Source: an uncultured Ectothiorhodospiraceae bacterium (GTDB lineage: Bacteria; Pseudomonadota; Gammaproteobacteria; UBA9214). Taken from it: a stretch of DNA of 9,361 nt. The position numbers and the translations under genes were made by a program. Every line of letters starts with the position of its first letter. The first letter of the stretch is position 1. Location of the stretch: NCBI GenBank assembly GCA_947258945.1, contig CAMYKJ010000066.1, positions 1-9,361 of the forward strand, in the 5' to 3' direction. The notes under the pieces are model-generated. The model had not been told where the DNA came from. It saw nothing but the letters and a program-made list of their open reading frames with translations, and ran no database searches. This document shows, one piece after another, positions 1-8,897 of this stretch.

Positions 1-2131
1 GCCAGCACCAGCCACTTGGTGCCGGCACGCGAGAAGTTGACCTGCACACGCGCACTTGAACCCTGCCCTTCACAGTTCATGATCACACCATCGCCGAACC
101 TGGCATGACGCACGTGCTGACCCAGGCGCAAACCACCGGCCGGGGTATCCCTGAAGCTGTCTGCAGCAGCGCGCTGCGATGTATGCGGCATGGAAACGCC
201 CGGTCGAGGCCGTACCTCGTCGACCAGCTTTTTCGGGATCTCATCGATAAAGCGCGAGGGCAAACAGTAGGTCTCGGAGCCGAACAGGCGACGCCGCTCG
301 GCACAGGTCAGCACCAGCTGCCGGCGCGCGCGGGTAATGCCCACGTAGCAAAGCCGTCGCTCCTCTTCCAGCCGGCCCGGTTCCTCCACCGAGCGCTGAT
401 GCGGGAACAGTCCTTCCTCCATACCGCACAGGAACACCAGCGGAAACTCCAGTCCCTTGGCCGAATGCAGCGTCATCAGCTGCACGCAGTCTTCCCAGGC
501 ATCGGCCTGCCCCTCACCGGCCTCGAGCGCGGCATGCGACAGGAATTCGGACAGCGGGTCCATGCCGCTGTCGGGATCCGCTTCGAACTCGCGTGCGGCA
601 TTCGCCAGCTCCTGCAGGTTTTCCAGGCGCGCCTGGCCCTTCTCGCCCGTTTCCTTCGCGAAGTGGTCGACCAGGCCGCTCGGCTGCATGACATGCTCGA
701 CCTGCTCACCCAGCGGCAGCCTGTCGATGCCATCCGCAATATCATCAACCAGCCGGAGGAACGTGATGATGGCGTTGCATGCGCGTGCCGGCAGCAGCTT
801 TTCGTTCGCCACGGTAATCGCTGCCTGCCACAGCGAGATCCCGTTGTCTTTTGCCAGCTGGCGGACGGTCTCCAGCGTGCGTCCGCCGATACCGCGCGGC
901 GGATGATTAACGACGCGTTCGAACGAGGCGTCGTCTTCGCGGTTGGCCGTCAGGCGCAGGTAGGCCAGTGCATCCTTGATCTCGGCACGCTCGAAGAAAC
1001 GCAGACCCCCGTATACCCGGTACGGAACGCCGCACTGCATGAGCCGCTCCTCGAACACGCGCGACTGTGCGTTCGAACGATACAGGATAGCGACATCGCT
1101 GCGCATGCCGCCCTTGTCGACATGGTCCTCGATACAGTCGACCACGTAGCGCGCCTCGTCCTGTTCGTTGTAGGCGGTATACAGTTTGATGGGCTCGCCG
1201 TCATGACCTTCCGTCCACAACTGCTTGCCCATGCGTTCGGCATTGTTGTCGATCACCGCGTTGGCCGCCTTCAGGATGGTCGCGGTCGATCGGTAGTTCT
1301 GTTCCAGGCGAATGACGCGGGTATTCGTGAAGTCCTTCTGGAAGCGCAGGATATTTTCGACCCGCGCACCGCGCCAGCCGTAGATCGACTGGTCATCGTC
1401 GCCAACGACGGTAATACGTGCGTTGTCACCCGCCAGCATGCGCAGCCAGGCATACTGGATCGTATTGGTATCCTGGAACTCGTCCACCAGAACATGCTGA
1501 AAGCGTTCCCGGTAGTGATCCAGCAGGGCCGGATATTTGAGCCACAATTCATGTGAACGCAGCAGCAACTCGGCAAAATCCACCAGGCCGGAACGCTGGC
1601 ACAGGTCCTCGTAGGCCTGGTAGATTTCAAGTTGCCGTTTCAGGTACGGGTCGTTGCGGTGTTCGATGTGCTGTGGCCGCCGGCCCTCGTCCTTGCAGCT
1701 GTTGATGAACCATTGCATCTGCCTGGGCGGCCACTTCTCCACGTCCAGTTCCATGGCCTGGATGACGCGCTTGACCAGGCGCTGCTGGTCCTGCGAATCG
1801 AGGATCTGGAAAGCCTGCGGCAACTGCGCCTCCTGCCAGTGAGCGCGCAGCAGGCGATGTGCCAGCCCGTGAAAGGTACCCACCCACATGCCGGTGCGAT
1901 CATCTGCTCGATGCGACCGCGCATCTCCCCGGCCGCCTTGTTGGTAAACGTGACGGCCAGGATCGAATACGGCGACAGGCCCTCCACATCAACCAGCCAG
2001 GCAACCCGGTGTACCAGCACGCGCGTCTTGCCGCTGCCCGCGCCCGCCAGCACCAGCAATGGATCGGCCGATGCGCACACAGCGTCGCGCTGGGCATCGT
2101 TCAGCGACTCGATAATCCGGGAGACATCCAT
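1..2131 (-). pseudogene. uvrD: DNA helicase II UvrD, frameshifted near the N-terminus; C-terminal end beyond the window
   Basis: This is an SF1A 3'-5' DNA helicase that removes the excised oligonucleotide and UvrC in nucleotide excision repair and displaces the nicked strand in mismatch repair. The first 80 codons from ATG 2131 carry the Walker A motif AGAGSGKT (residues 29-36) and motif Ia TFTNKAA. The reading frame then changes at about 1889-1892. In the new frame the gene continues from MWVGTFHGLAHRLL to base 3 with no stop. That part has DEFQD (1484-1470), GDDDQSIYGWRGA, RLEQNYRS, TLHSAKGLEF (473-444), YVGITRA and a C-terminal Tudor-like segment ending in KWLVL. About 709 codons are visible against about 720 in E. 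coli, so roughly ten are cut off. Known UvrDs have about eight residues between RIxQ and MWVGTF; here there are four codons plus two bases, a net loss of about 10 nt. If unrepaired, the first frame stops at 1640 after 163 codons. No clear Shine-Dalgarno or LexA box is visible upstream. Confidence 0.93.
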
Positions 2132-2337
2132 AGACTGGTGATTCTAGCAATAAGGTGCCGGGAAGGCAGGCAAATAACGGTTCATAAATTCTTAATACCC
2201 GCGGGCCCCACAGGGGTTAAGTTTGCGCTAGAATAAGTATTGATATCGGTTGCAGCACGCAATAACAACGGGGCCTGAATTGCTTTATCGCCCGCCGTGT
2301 CAGCCATCACAGCAGTGATGATTTTAGTGGAAACAAT
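2132..2337. promoter_or_regulatory. Divergent intergenic region between uvrD and the plus-strand small gene
   Basis: This 206-base spacer must hold the start signals for both flanking genes. For the plus strand a weak sigma70 candidate is TTGATA (2240-2245), a 17-base spacer and TAACAA (2263-2268). Only three of six bases of the -10 match, so confidence is low. A 6-bp hairpin CATCAC-AGCA-GTGATG (2305-2320) followed by ATTTT lies just before the plus-strand start and could affect its leader. The sequence GCTAGAAT occurs on both strands (2227-2234 plus; 2149-2142 minus), each a possible -10, but neither has a convincing -35. No CTGT-N8-ACAG LexA operator is seen. No RNA gene or further coding signal is visible. 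Confidence 0.3.
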
Positions 2338-2784
2338 ATGGCCATCTTCCTGACTGTTCTGCTCAGCGTCGTGATCGCTGCCGGGCTGTTCATCCTGCTA
2401 GGCAAGCGACGCACACCCTCACGCAGCCGCCGGATCGAACGCAGTGAATCCGCCTCGCCGGTACAAACCGGCTCGCTCGAGCACTTGCGGGAAAACAAGT
2501 TTTTCTGGGGTGCGGAACTCAGCCAGCCGGGCTGTGTAGAGTCCAGGACGTTGCTGGGACGCCAGTTCCCCTTCACACAGGCACCGGACTTGCCGCTGCC
2601 GGGCTGTACGCACGCGCTCGAAACCTGCTCCTGCGAGTTCAAGGGGTTGCGCGAACGCCGTGCCAGACACCGGCGGCTGCAGCAGGATCGCCGCGTCGAT
2701 GTGCGCTTTGACAAGACCCATCCGGATCGCCGCGCCAACGCGGGGCGCCGGCGGGGCGACCGCTGGGTGCGTCACACCCTGTAG
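2338..2784 (+). CDS. Small membrane-anchored four-cysteine protein of unknown function
   Basis: This 148-residue protein has a hydrophobic N-terminal segment (about residues 3-21, ending at GKRR), which fits a single membrane anchor or signal-anchor with the rest cytoplasmic by the positive-inside rule. The body has four cysteines: C66, C90, C97 and C99, in GC..., LPLPGC and TCSC. The stretch QAPDLPLPGC followed by CxC and a very basic tail rich in DRR, RR and RH (residues 103-148) resembles uncharacterised gammaproteobacterial proteins, but I cannot name a family with certainty. Four cysteines in this spacing could bind a metal, though no function should be assumed. The start ATG is preceded by AGTGGA at a usual distance. 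It is the only plus-strand gene here, divergent from uvrD and convergent with the next gene, whose stop lies five bases away. The hydrophobic start and the cysteine spacing argue that it is a real gene and not a chance frame. Confidence 0.75.
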   Translation: MAIFLTVLLSVVIAAGLFILLGKRRTPSRSRRIERSESASPVQTGSLEHLRENKFFWGAELSQPGCVESRTLLGRQFPFTQAPDLPLPGCTHALETCSCEFKGLRERRARHRRLQQDRRVDVRFDKTHPDRRANAGRRRGDRWVRHTL

Positions 2785-2789
2785 GCGTT

Positions 2790-3059
2790 CTAGGCGACGT
2801 CCGCCAGCAGTTTTCTGTTTTTCGGGGAATTCAGGTTGGCGACCTTCGGCTTGGAGCCGCCCAGGTAGGCTTCCAGGGTGACCGTCGGGATCTTCGCCAT
2901 GTCCACCAGCGGGTGCATGGTGCACTTCTCGCAGGCGATCAGCTTCGGGGGGGCACCGGCCGGCGCCTTGCCAACAGGGCGCTCACGCAGATTCTTGCAG
3001 GTGGTGACGCTCAGGTATGCCTGTTGGGGAATGCAGTAAAACATTGAATCGATAGTCAA
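2790..3059 (-). CDS. Small four-cysteine protein of unknown function, TTG start
   Basis: This 89-residue soluble protein has cysteines at 9, 21, 43 and 46 (C-x11-C-x21-C-x2-C). The last two lie in ACEKCTMHP, a knuckle typical of small zinc- or iron-binding proteins. Other visible blocks are YCIPQQAYLS, LRERPVGKAPAG and HPLVDMAKIPTVTLEAYLGG. I do not recognise a named family. TTG at 3059 is preferred because AAGGAG (3072-3067) lies seven bases upstream, an ideal distance. The in-frame ATG at 3044 would sit 22 bases from that site and would lose five residues that do not include a cysteine. A good sigma70 promoter lies just upstream, so the gene is probably transcribed on its own and not only by read-through from glmS. 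It ends five bases from the stop of the convergent plus-strand gene, with no terminator visible between them. Confidence 0.8.
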   Translation of the reverse strand: MTIDSMFYCIPQQAYLSVTTCKNLRERPVGKAPAGAPPKLIACEKCTMHPLVDMAKIPTVTLEAYLGGSKPKVANLNSPKNRKLLADVA

Positions 3060-3066
3060 TTTATAA

Positions 3067-3072
3067 CTCCTT
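3067..3072 (-). promoter_or_regulatory. Shine-Dalgarno site that selects a TTG start
   Basis: AAGGAG on the minus strand is followed by the seven bases TTATAAA and then TTG. The spacing is optimal for TTG at 3059 and too long for the ATG at 3044, so this site decides the start of the 89-residue cysteine protein. Confidence 0.75.
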
Positions 3073-3118
3073 CAGACCCGCCTCAAGATGCGGGCCACCT
3101 CGCTCAGATAAACGAGTA

Positions 3119-3147
3119 ATACTAACACAGAAATTCGGATTTGTCAC
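3119..3147 (-). promoter_or_regulatory. Sigma70-type promoter for the 89-residue cysteine protein
   Basis: On the minus strand GTGACA (3147-3142; five of six bases match TTGACA) is followed by exactly 17 bases and TAGTAT (3124-3119; four of six match TATAAT). Transcription would begin near 3112, giving a leader of about 50 bases. That leader can form a small hairpin, CCCGC (3077-3081) with GCGGG (3090-3094), just before the ribosome binding site. Confidence 0.6.
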
Positions 3148-3194
3148 ATGATATCAAATATATCAATGACTTGCCGTTGCCGGCGGCGCGGCGC

Positions 3195-4944
3195 CTATTC
3201 GACTGTAACGGACTTGGCGAGATTGCGGGGTTGATCGATATCCGTGCCCCTGCTGGCCGCGACGTGATAGGCGAGCAGCTGCAGGGGAACGGAGAAGATG
3301 ATGGGAGCGATGCTGTCCTCGGTGGGTGCGACCGGCAACACGATCACATCCTCGCTGCTTTCCATGCCGACATCGACATCGGCAAACACGATCAGCTTGC
3401 CGCCGCGGGCACGCACTTCCTGCAGGTTCGACTTGAGCTTTTCCAGCAGCACATTGTTCGGCGCCACCACCACCACCGGCATGTTCTCGTCCACCAGTGC
3501 CAGCGGCCCGTGCTTCAGTTCACCCGCGGGGTAGGCCTCGGCATGAATGTAGGAAATTTCCTTGAGCTTGAGGGCGCCCTCCATGGCCACGGGAAACTGA
3601 TCGCCGCGGCCGAGGAACAGTGCGTTGTGCTTGTCGTTGAAGTGCGCCCTGGCGAGGTCACGGATCTGGTCGTTCAGCTGCAGGGCATGCTCGATCTTGC
3701 CGGGCACGCTGCGCAGCTCGTTGACCAGCCTGATCTCGACCTCCGGCGACATACCGTTTCGCCGGCCCAGCACGATGGTCAGCAGCAGCATGGTAACCAG
3801 CTGTTTCCGGTACGTTGCAAATGGACAGCGAATGCCCGAAACCGAGGCGGCGCGCCTCATGCAGTCCGGCGAGCGTGTCCGCCGTTTCGCCTGACTGGGA
3901 CAGGGTCACGATCAGGGAATTCTTGCGTACCACCGGATGCCGGTAGCGGAATTCGCTGGCCACCTCGACGCTGCAGGGAATGCCGGCCAGCGACTCCAGC
4001 CAGTAACGCCCGACCATGCCGGCATGATAGCTGGTCCCGCAGGCAATGATGTGTACGCCCCGTACGTCTTTCAGGATATCACCGGCACCGCTGCCAAAGG
4101 CCTCTTCCAGCACCTGGTGACTGCCGATGCGCCCCTCCAGGGTGTCGGCGATTGCGCGTGGCTGCTCGAAGATCTCCTTCAGCATGTAGTGATCGAAGTC
4201 ACCCTTGTCGGTCGCATCCAGCGTCAGACTGGATGTTTGTATCTTGCGCTCGACTGCATGGCCGTCATGATCGTAGATGGTCAATCGATCATGAACGATA
4301 TCGGCCACATCACCATCCTCGAGGAAGATGAAGCGACTGGTTTCCGAAATCAGCGCCGCCACGTCAGAGGCAATCAGCATCTCGTCTTCGGCGACACCGA
4401 TAACCAGCGGGCTGCCGCGGCGTGCCGCGATCAGGCGACCCGGCTCGTCCTTGCTAATGACGCCGAGCGCAAAGGCGCCTTCAAGATCGGCAACCGTCGA
4501 TTGCACCGCGCCGAGCAGGTCCTGGCCCTGGTCGAGGTAGTGGTGAATCTGATGCACGATTACCTCGGTATCGGTCTGCGAGGTAAACCGGTAACCGCCG
4601 ACTTGCTGTTGTTCGCGAAGTTCGTCGTGGTTTTCGATGATGCCGTTGTGGACCAGCGCCACGCGCTCGTGACAGACATGCGGATGCGCGTTCTGCTCAC
4701 TCGGAATTCCGTGCGTGGCCCAGCGGGTATGCGCGATGCCGGTCATGCCGCTGACCGGATTCTCCTCCAGTGCACGGGACAGCTCGGCGACCTTGCCGAC
4801 CTTGCGTACACGTTCCAGCAGTGCATTATCACTTTGCACCGCCACACCGGCAGAATCATAACCGCGGTATTCCAGCCGGCGCAGGCCATCGACCAGCACC
4901 GGGATCACGTTACGCGTCGCTACTACACCGACTATGCCGCACAT
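3195..4944 (-). pseudogene. glmS: Glutamine--fructose-6-phosphate aminotransferase GlmS with an internal deletion of about 86 nt and frameshift
   Basis: GlmS makes glucosamine-6-phosphate from fructose-6-phosphate and glutamine in the cytoplasm, the first step to UDP-GlcNAc. The start is fixed by MCGIVG, because Cys2 becomes the N-terminal nucleophile of the glutaminase domain. Residues 1-380 are typical: RRLEYRGYDSAG, RWATHG, HNGIIEN, CGTSYHAG (302-309) and SQSGET (349-354). After CNVPE (codon 380, 3807-3805) a single base remains and the sequence jumps to QLVTMLLL (from 3803) in another frame. From there 202 codons run to TAG 3197, with [20 protein letters not shown] and the conserved end [10 protein letters not shown]. 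Compared with E. coli GlmS about 29 residues are missing: the SSLVRES...STKAFTT part of the first SIS domain, which contacts the sugar phosphate. Adding them gives 611 residues, the normal size. As written, translation leaves the GlmS frame after 380 residues and stops at 3658, so the product should be inactive as a synthase. Downstream of glmU, as in related genomes. Confidence 0.95.
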
Positions 4945-4979
4945 AAATCTGCATCCATTACAGTGTCAGCGTAGTGGCC

Positions 4980-5069
4980 CCCTCTCCCCCCTGGGGGAGA
5001 GGGTTGGGGAGAGGGATATATGCAATATTTGCAACCCTCTCCCTGTCCCTCTCCCTTGCAGGGAGAGGG
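4980..5069. repeat. Intergenic palindromic repeat cluster (GGGAGAGGG / CCCTCTCCC dyads) between glmU and glmS
   Basis: Three nested or adjacent stem-loops fill the gap. The first is a perfect 11-bp stem with a 2-base loop (4980-4990 with 4993-5003). The second pairs GGGAGAGGG 5007-5015 with CCCTCTCCC 5035-5043 around an AT-rich loop. The third is a perfect 10-bp stem with a 3-base loop (5047-5056 with 5060-5069). Such CCCTCTCCC palindromes are common dispersed intergenic repeats in gammaproteobacteria, so I read this as a REP-like element and not a gene. In glmUS mRNA it would form strong hairpins between the two cistrons and could act as an RNase barrier or reduce read-through. No T-run follows on the minus strand, so it is not a canonical intrinsic terminator. 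Confidence 0.8.
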
Positions 5070-5101
5070 GACGTAATTACAGGTGTACAGATGTAGATAT
5101 T

Positions 5102-6466
5102 TCATTTCTTTTTCTTCGGTCGCTGCCAGCCCTTGCGCGTTTCCTGCCCTGACCGGCTCAATGTCAGCTCGCCGGCCGGCGCATCCTTCGTAATGGTCGA
5201 GCCTGCGCCTATGGTGGCGCCTGCCCCTACCTCGACCGGCGCCACCAGCTGCGTATCCGAGCCGATGAACACATCGTCGCCGATCACCGTACGGTGCTTG
5301 CTGGCGCCGTCGTAATTGCAGGTGATGGTACCGGCACCGATGTTGGCGTCCCTGCCGATGGTGGTATCGCCGATATAACTGAGATGGTTGATCTTGGAAC
5401 CCGCACCGACATCGGACTTCTTGATTTCGACGAAATTACCCACATGCGTATTGTCGGCCAGGCGCGTCTCCGGTCGCACGCGCGCAAACGGTCCGATACG
5501 CACACCCTTGCCGATTACGGCGTCTTCAATGACACAGTTGGCAAGGATACTGGTGCCATCGCCAACTTCAACGTTTCGCAGCACCACGTTGGGGCCGATC
5601 GAAACGCGATTACCGAGCCGGACATCACCTTCCAGCACGGCGTTGATATCGATGATGACATCCTCGCCGGCCTGCAGTTGGCCGCGCAGGTCGAAACGCG
5701 TCGGGTCGATCAGCGTAACACCGTCACGCATGCATTCGACAGCACAGCGATTCCGGTAACGCTGCTCCTGTTCCGCAAGCTGCAGCCGGTCGTTGATACC
5801 CAGTACGTCGTCGACAGACTCGGCCGACAGGCCGCGCACACTGACGCCGTCGGCAACGGCCCGGGCGGCGACATCGGTCAGATAGAACTCGCCCTGCGCG
5901 TTGTTATTGTCGAGCACATCAATCCAGCGCCGCAGCTTGGCAGCGGGTGCGGCAATGAAACCGGTATTGACCTCCCTGATTGACCGCTCCGATGCGCTGG
6001 CATCCTTTTCCTCGACGACGCCGCTGATGCTGCCGTCGGCATGATGCAGAATACGTCCGTAACCGGTCGGGTCTACGAGCTCAGCCGTCAGCAAACCAAG
6101 AAATCCCTGCTCTGCAATGGCACACAAGGGGGCCAGAGTGGACTGGCGAATCAGCGGGATATCGCCGTACATGACCAGCACCGAGTCATCGTCCGCGATA
6201 CCCGGCATGGCCTGTGCCACGGCGTGTCCGGTACCGAGCTGTTTGTCCTGCACGACCCACTCGACATCGGCAGCGCTGAAGGACTCCTGCACCTCCCGGG
6301 CCCGGTGTCCTATGACCACGTGGATGCGTGCATCAGTGAACTGCTGTGCCGTTTGCAGGACATGCCACAACAGCGGGCGACCACCCAGCTTGTGCAGTAC
6401 TTTTGGCAGGTCCGAGCGCATGCGTGTGCCCTTGCCGGCAGCGAGAATGATGATGCTCAGGCTCAT
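5102..6466 (-). CDS. glmU: Bifunctional GlcNAc-1-phosphate uridyltransferase / glucosamine-1-phosphate acetyltransferase GlmU
   Basis: GlmU acetylates glucosamine-1-phosphate with acetyl-CoA and then joins GlcNAc-1-phosphate to UTP, yielding UDP-GlcNAc for peptidoglycan and LPS. The 454 residues match the usual length of about 456. The N-terminal Rossmann-like pyrophosphorylase domain shows LAAGKGTRMRSDLPK (8-22), QLGTGHA (76-82), the Mg-binding aspartate in YGD (D102), NTG (168-170) and N225 in GIND. A left-handed beta-helix of hexapeptide repeats starts at about 255 (RFDLRG) and carries the acetyltransferase site: H361 in NHLSYIGD and NYDG (384-387). The end, GWQRPKKKK, is also typical. Unlike glmS, atpD and uvrD it shows no gap. 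It precedes glmS in the usual order, with a palindromic repeat between. The ATG lacks a strong Shine-Dalgarno. A hairpin and an extended -10 promoter upstream suggest that glmUS can be transcribed apart from the atp operon. Confidence 0.97.
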   Translation of the reverse strand: MSLSIIILAAGKGTRMRSDLPKVLHKLGGRPLLWHVLQTAQQFTDARIHVVIGHRAREVQESFSAADVEWVVQDKQLGTGHAVAQAMPGIADDDSVLVMYGDIPLIRQSTLAPLCAIAEQGFLGLLTAELVDPTGYGRILHHADGSISGVVEEKDASASERSIREVNTGFIAAPAAKLRRWIDVLDNNNAQGEFYLTDVAARAVADGVSVRGLSAESVDDVLGINDRLQLAEQEQRYRNRCAVECMRDGVTLIDPTRFDLRGQLQAGEDVIIDINAVLEGDVRLGNRVSIGPNVVLRNVEVGDGTSILANCVIEDAVIGKGVRIGPFARVRPETRLADNTHVGNFVEIKKSDVGAGSKINHLSYIGDTTIGRDANIGAGTITCNYDGASKHRTVIGDDVFIGSDTQLVAPVEVGAGATIGAGSTITKDAPAGELTLSRSGQETRKGWQRPKKKK

Positions 6467-6533
6467 AGATATAGGTGACCGGTTGTCGCTACATGCTGAT
6501 ATCGACTGATAACGGGCGAACTGGAATGCGAGG

Positions 6534-6542
6534 AATATAGCA
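6534..6542 (-). promoter_or_regulatory. Extended -10 promoter candidate for glmU-glmS
   Basis: The minus strand reads TGC followed by TATATT, an extended -10 element (TGn plus five of six bases of TATAAT). The expected -35 region coincides with the hairpin just upstream and has no TTGACA-like hexamer, which extended -10 promoters can tolerate. Transcription would begin near 6527, about 60 bases before the glmU ATG. Confidence 0.4.
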
Positions 6543-6543
6543 T

Positions 6544-6572
6544 GGAAGAACCGGGGACAGGCCCGGTTTTCC
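6544..6572. terminator. Hairpin between the FKBP gene and glmU, possible end of the atp operon transcript
   Basis: AACCGGG (6549-6555) pairs with CCCGGTT (6562-6568) around a 6-base loop. The stem can extend through GGAA (6544-6547) and TTCC (6569-6572) with one bulged base. It lies about 70 bases after the FKBP stop codon. Neither strand has a long run of T after the stem (only TTTT on the plus strand, partly inside the stem), so it is an imperfect intrinsic terminator. It could also be just an mRNA-stabilising hairpin. Confidence 0.4.
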
Positions 6573-6639
6573 GGTCAGTGAATCTTGCGGCAATATAACA
6601 GTGAACCGGGAAACGGGGCCTGCCCTCAAACAAGGCTTG

Positions 6640-7128
6640 TCAGTGCAGAACCGGCATGGCCATGGGCTCGACGCCATTGGCCATTTCCTCGTCGGTGGCA
6701 TCCCGAATGGCCGTGACCCGAATATTGAAGGTAATGACCTTGCCGGCCATCGGGTGATTGCCGTCCACGGTCAGCTTGCCGTCCTCGATCTGCGTCACGA
6801 CGAAGGTCTTTGCATCGCCCTGGTCATTGACCATCTCCACCTCGGCACCGACGCGGTGAAACTCGGGTGGCACGCTGTCCAGGCTGTCCGTGTAGGTCAG
6901 GTTGGGATCATGTGGCCCGAAGCCTTCCTCGGGTGTCAGCGAAACCTCGACGGTATCGCCGATGACCGCACCCTCCAGCTCCTCCTCGACCTTTTCGAAC
7001 AGGTCATGCTGGCCGCCATGGACATAGCTGATCGGAAGGTCAGACTGCTCGATGATTTCGCCTGCCTTGTCGACAATCGAATAGGTAAACGAAACGACCT
7101 TGCCGCTGCCGATGAACTGTTCGGTCAT
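6640..7128 (-). CDS. SlyD/FkpB-like FKBP-type peptidyl-prolyl cis-trans isomerase
   Basis: This 162-residue cytoplasmic protein should catalyse prolyl cis-trans isomerisation and act as a folding helper. The split FKBP domain starts with [21 protein letters not shown] (9-29) and SYVHGGQ (34-40). An inserted flap, the chaperone 'insert-in-flap' domain, spans about 72-125. The FKBP fold then closes with [18 protein letters not shown] (121-138), the signature of SlyD-type proteins. [10 protein letters not shown] (67-76) is also characteristic. It lacks the His/Cys-rich metal-binding tail of E. coli SlyD and ends in MAMPVLH, so it is a short SlyD-like or FkpB-like form and I give no gene symbol. 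Its ATG overlaps the atpC TGA (ATGA, 7128-7125), so translation is very probably coupled to atpC and the gene belongs to the atp operon transcript. In the usual order atpC is followed directly by glmU, so this insertion is a lineage trait worth noting. Confidence 0.9.
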   Translation of the reverse strand: MTEQFIGSGKVVSFTYSIVDKAGEIIEQSDLPISYVHGGQHDLFEKVEEELEGAVIGDTVEVSLTPEEGFGPHDPNLTYTDSLDSVPPEFHRVGAEVEMVNDQGDAKTFVVTQIEDGKLTVDGNHPMAGKVITFNIRVTAIRDATDEEMANGVEPMAMPVLH

Positions 7129-7547
7129 TTCGCCTTTTCGCGCAGTTTGCGTATGGTTGCCAGCTGGGCCATGGACTCGGCCAGCTCGGCCTGCGCCCTG
7201 GCATAATCGATGTCAGCAGACTTGTCACCCAGCAGTTTTTCGGCGCGCTCCTTGGCCTCCAGCGCCTGGGCCTCATCAAGACTGTCCGCACGGATCGCGG
7301 TATCGGCAAGCACGGTCACGACATGCGGCTGCACTTCCAGCATGCCGCCGGAAACGTAAAACGACTTTTCTTCACCGTCGCTTGTCTGGACACGCACCTC
7401 GCCGGGCTTCAGCCGTGTCAGCAACGGGGTATGCCGCGGCGAGATGCCGACCTCGCCCATCTCGGCGGGCGCGAACACCATCGTCGCCGTGCCGGAAAAG
7501 ATTTCCGCCTCGGCGCTGACGATATCAACATGCAGGGTCATTGCCAT
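7125..7547 (-). CDS. atpC: F1Fo ATP synthase epsilon subunit AtpC
   Basis: The epsilon subunit is part of the F1 central stalk. It joins gamma to the c-ring and can inhibit ATP hydrolysis through its C-terminal helices. The protein has 140 residues (E. coli 139). The N-terminal beta-sandwich spans about 1-86, with [27 protein letters not shown] (31-44), SGGMLEVQP (66-74) and [10 protein letters not shown]. The C-terminal helical hairpin (about 90-138) contains [14 protein letters not shown] and ends in LREKAK. The start MAMT is conserved in the family and is preceded by a purine-rich AGAGACGAG. It lies 19 bases downstream of atpD and shares an ATGA overlap with the FKBP gene that follows. No damage is seen. 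Confidence 0.97.
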   Translation of the reverse strand: MAMTLHVDIVSAEAEIFSGTATMVFAPAEMGEVGISPRHTPLLTRLKPGEVRVQTSDGEEKSFYVSGGMLEVQPHVVTVLADTAIRADSLDEAQALEAKERAEKLLGDKSADIDYARAQAELAESMAQLATIRKLREKAK

Positions 7548-7566
7548 AGTCTCGTCTCTTTACGTC

Positions 7567-8877
<1,311 letters not shown>

Positions 8878-8897
8878 TTAAACTTTAATCTTCCTGC

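Noticed and set aside
721..735. Apparent second frameshift in uvrD
   Set aside because: Careful re-reading of the codon boundaries shows the frame LVDDIADGIDRLPLGEQ running through without a break.
105..1556. Long plus-strand open frame of 483 codons opposite uvrD
   Set aside because: It mirrors the codons of uvrD on the other strand, which has all helicase motifs. Long antisense open frames are expected in GC-rich genes and its protein resembles nothing coherent.
2132..2337. LexA (SOS) operator for uvrD
   Set aside because: No CTGT followed by eight bases and ACAG is present in this spacer on either strand.
3141..4974. Two long plus-strand open frames (302 and 345 codons) opposite glmS
   Set aside because: The minus strand encodes GlmS with full conservation on both sides of the deletion. 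The plus-strand frames have no recognisable motif or ribosome binding site.
4980..5069. CRISPR-like array
   Set aside because: The repeats are palindromic, of unequal spacing and without unique spacers of constant size, and no cas gene is near.
4945..5101. A glmS ribozyme or other riboswitch upstream of glmS
   Set aside because: The glmS ribozyme belongs mainly to Firmicutes and needs a specific pseudoknotted core next to the start. The gap here is taken up by GGGAGAGGG palindromes.
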